This document shows, one piece after another, positions 64,000 to 64,000 of a stretch of DNA of 64,000 nucleotides. Under the pieces are notes generated by a model, which saw nothing but the letters and a program-made list of their open reading frames with translations, had not been told where the DNA came from and searched no databases. This DNA is from Phymatolithon calcareum (lineage: Eukaryota > Rhodophyta > Florideophyceae > Hapalidiales): positions 1,054,001 to 1,118,000 of the forward strand of contig OZ345378.1 in the NCBI GenBank assembly GCA_977006965.1, in the 5' to 3' direction. Each line of letters begins with the position of its first letter. Position 1 is the first letter of the stretch. The position numbers and the translations under genes are program-made.

Positions 64000-64000
64000 T

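Overview
The window reads as nuclear DNA of a photosynthetic eukaryote, most likely a florideophyte red alga of the Chondrus type. This is an inference. It rests on compact intronless host genes, a plastid-type carotenoid-isomerase-like protein with an N-terminal transit-like extension, a probably cytosolic glycosyltransferase of the sugar-nucleotide type, and about 35 kb of degenerate retrotransposons and DNA transposons between and beyond the genes. No bacterial operon signals, CRISPR arrays or rRNA were seen. Nothing here can be assigned to a species without a search.

Layout. Bases 1-3100 hold a minisatellite and a broken DUF7869-type transposon protein split by a solo LTR. Bases 4314-5975 (-) encode a GT4/GT5-like glycosyltransferase. 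From 6 to 18.7 kb the DNA is gene-poor: it has a protein-kinase fragment folded into two inverted repeats (9.07-9.75 kb), two 3' ends of LINE elements, one low-confidence open frame and an intronless tRNA-Thr(AGU). Bases 18.7-26.1 kb are the gene island: pyroglutamyl-peptidase I (+), a CRTISO-like oxidoreductase (-) and a HEAT-repeat protein (+). The last two are divergent across 1.5 kb that carries a perfect 36-bp palindrome with CACGTG cores. Bases 27-62.9 kb are almost wholly mobile DNA: a Ty1/copia element (-), a 512-bp perfect 8-bp microsatellite, hAT elements (one 2.7 kb copy and one 928-bp deletion derivative with recognisable TIRs and target duplications), a second copia copy, several copies of one LINE family, a DIRS-like tyrosine-recombinase retroelement remnant and a MULE remnant. 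The window closes with the C-terminal half of a K+-dependent Na+/Ca2+ exchanger (-).

How it fits together. The host genes are unrelated housekeeping functions (glycan synthesis, peptide turnover, plastid redox/carotenoid chemistry, a HEAT scaffold, Ca2+ transport); no shared pathway or cluster logic is visible. The mobile elements explain most of the rest. Several are nested or truncated by one another, and none of the autonomous ones reads as intact. The most informative observations are: the LINE family's ORF1 (Cys motif plus a conserved FIG-type domain) and its conserved ORF2 C-terminal domain and 3' tail; the solo LTR that splits a single Trp codon; the kinase foldbacks; the G-box palindrome; and the reverse-transcriptase-less DIRS remnant with a nearly complete recombinase frame.
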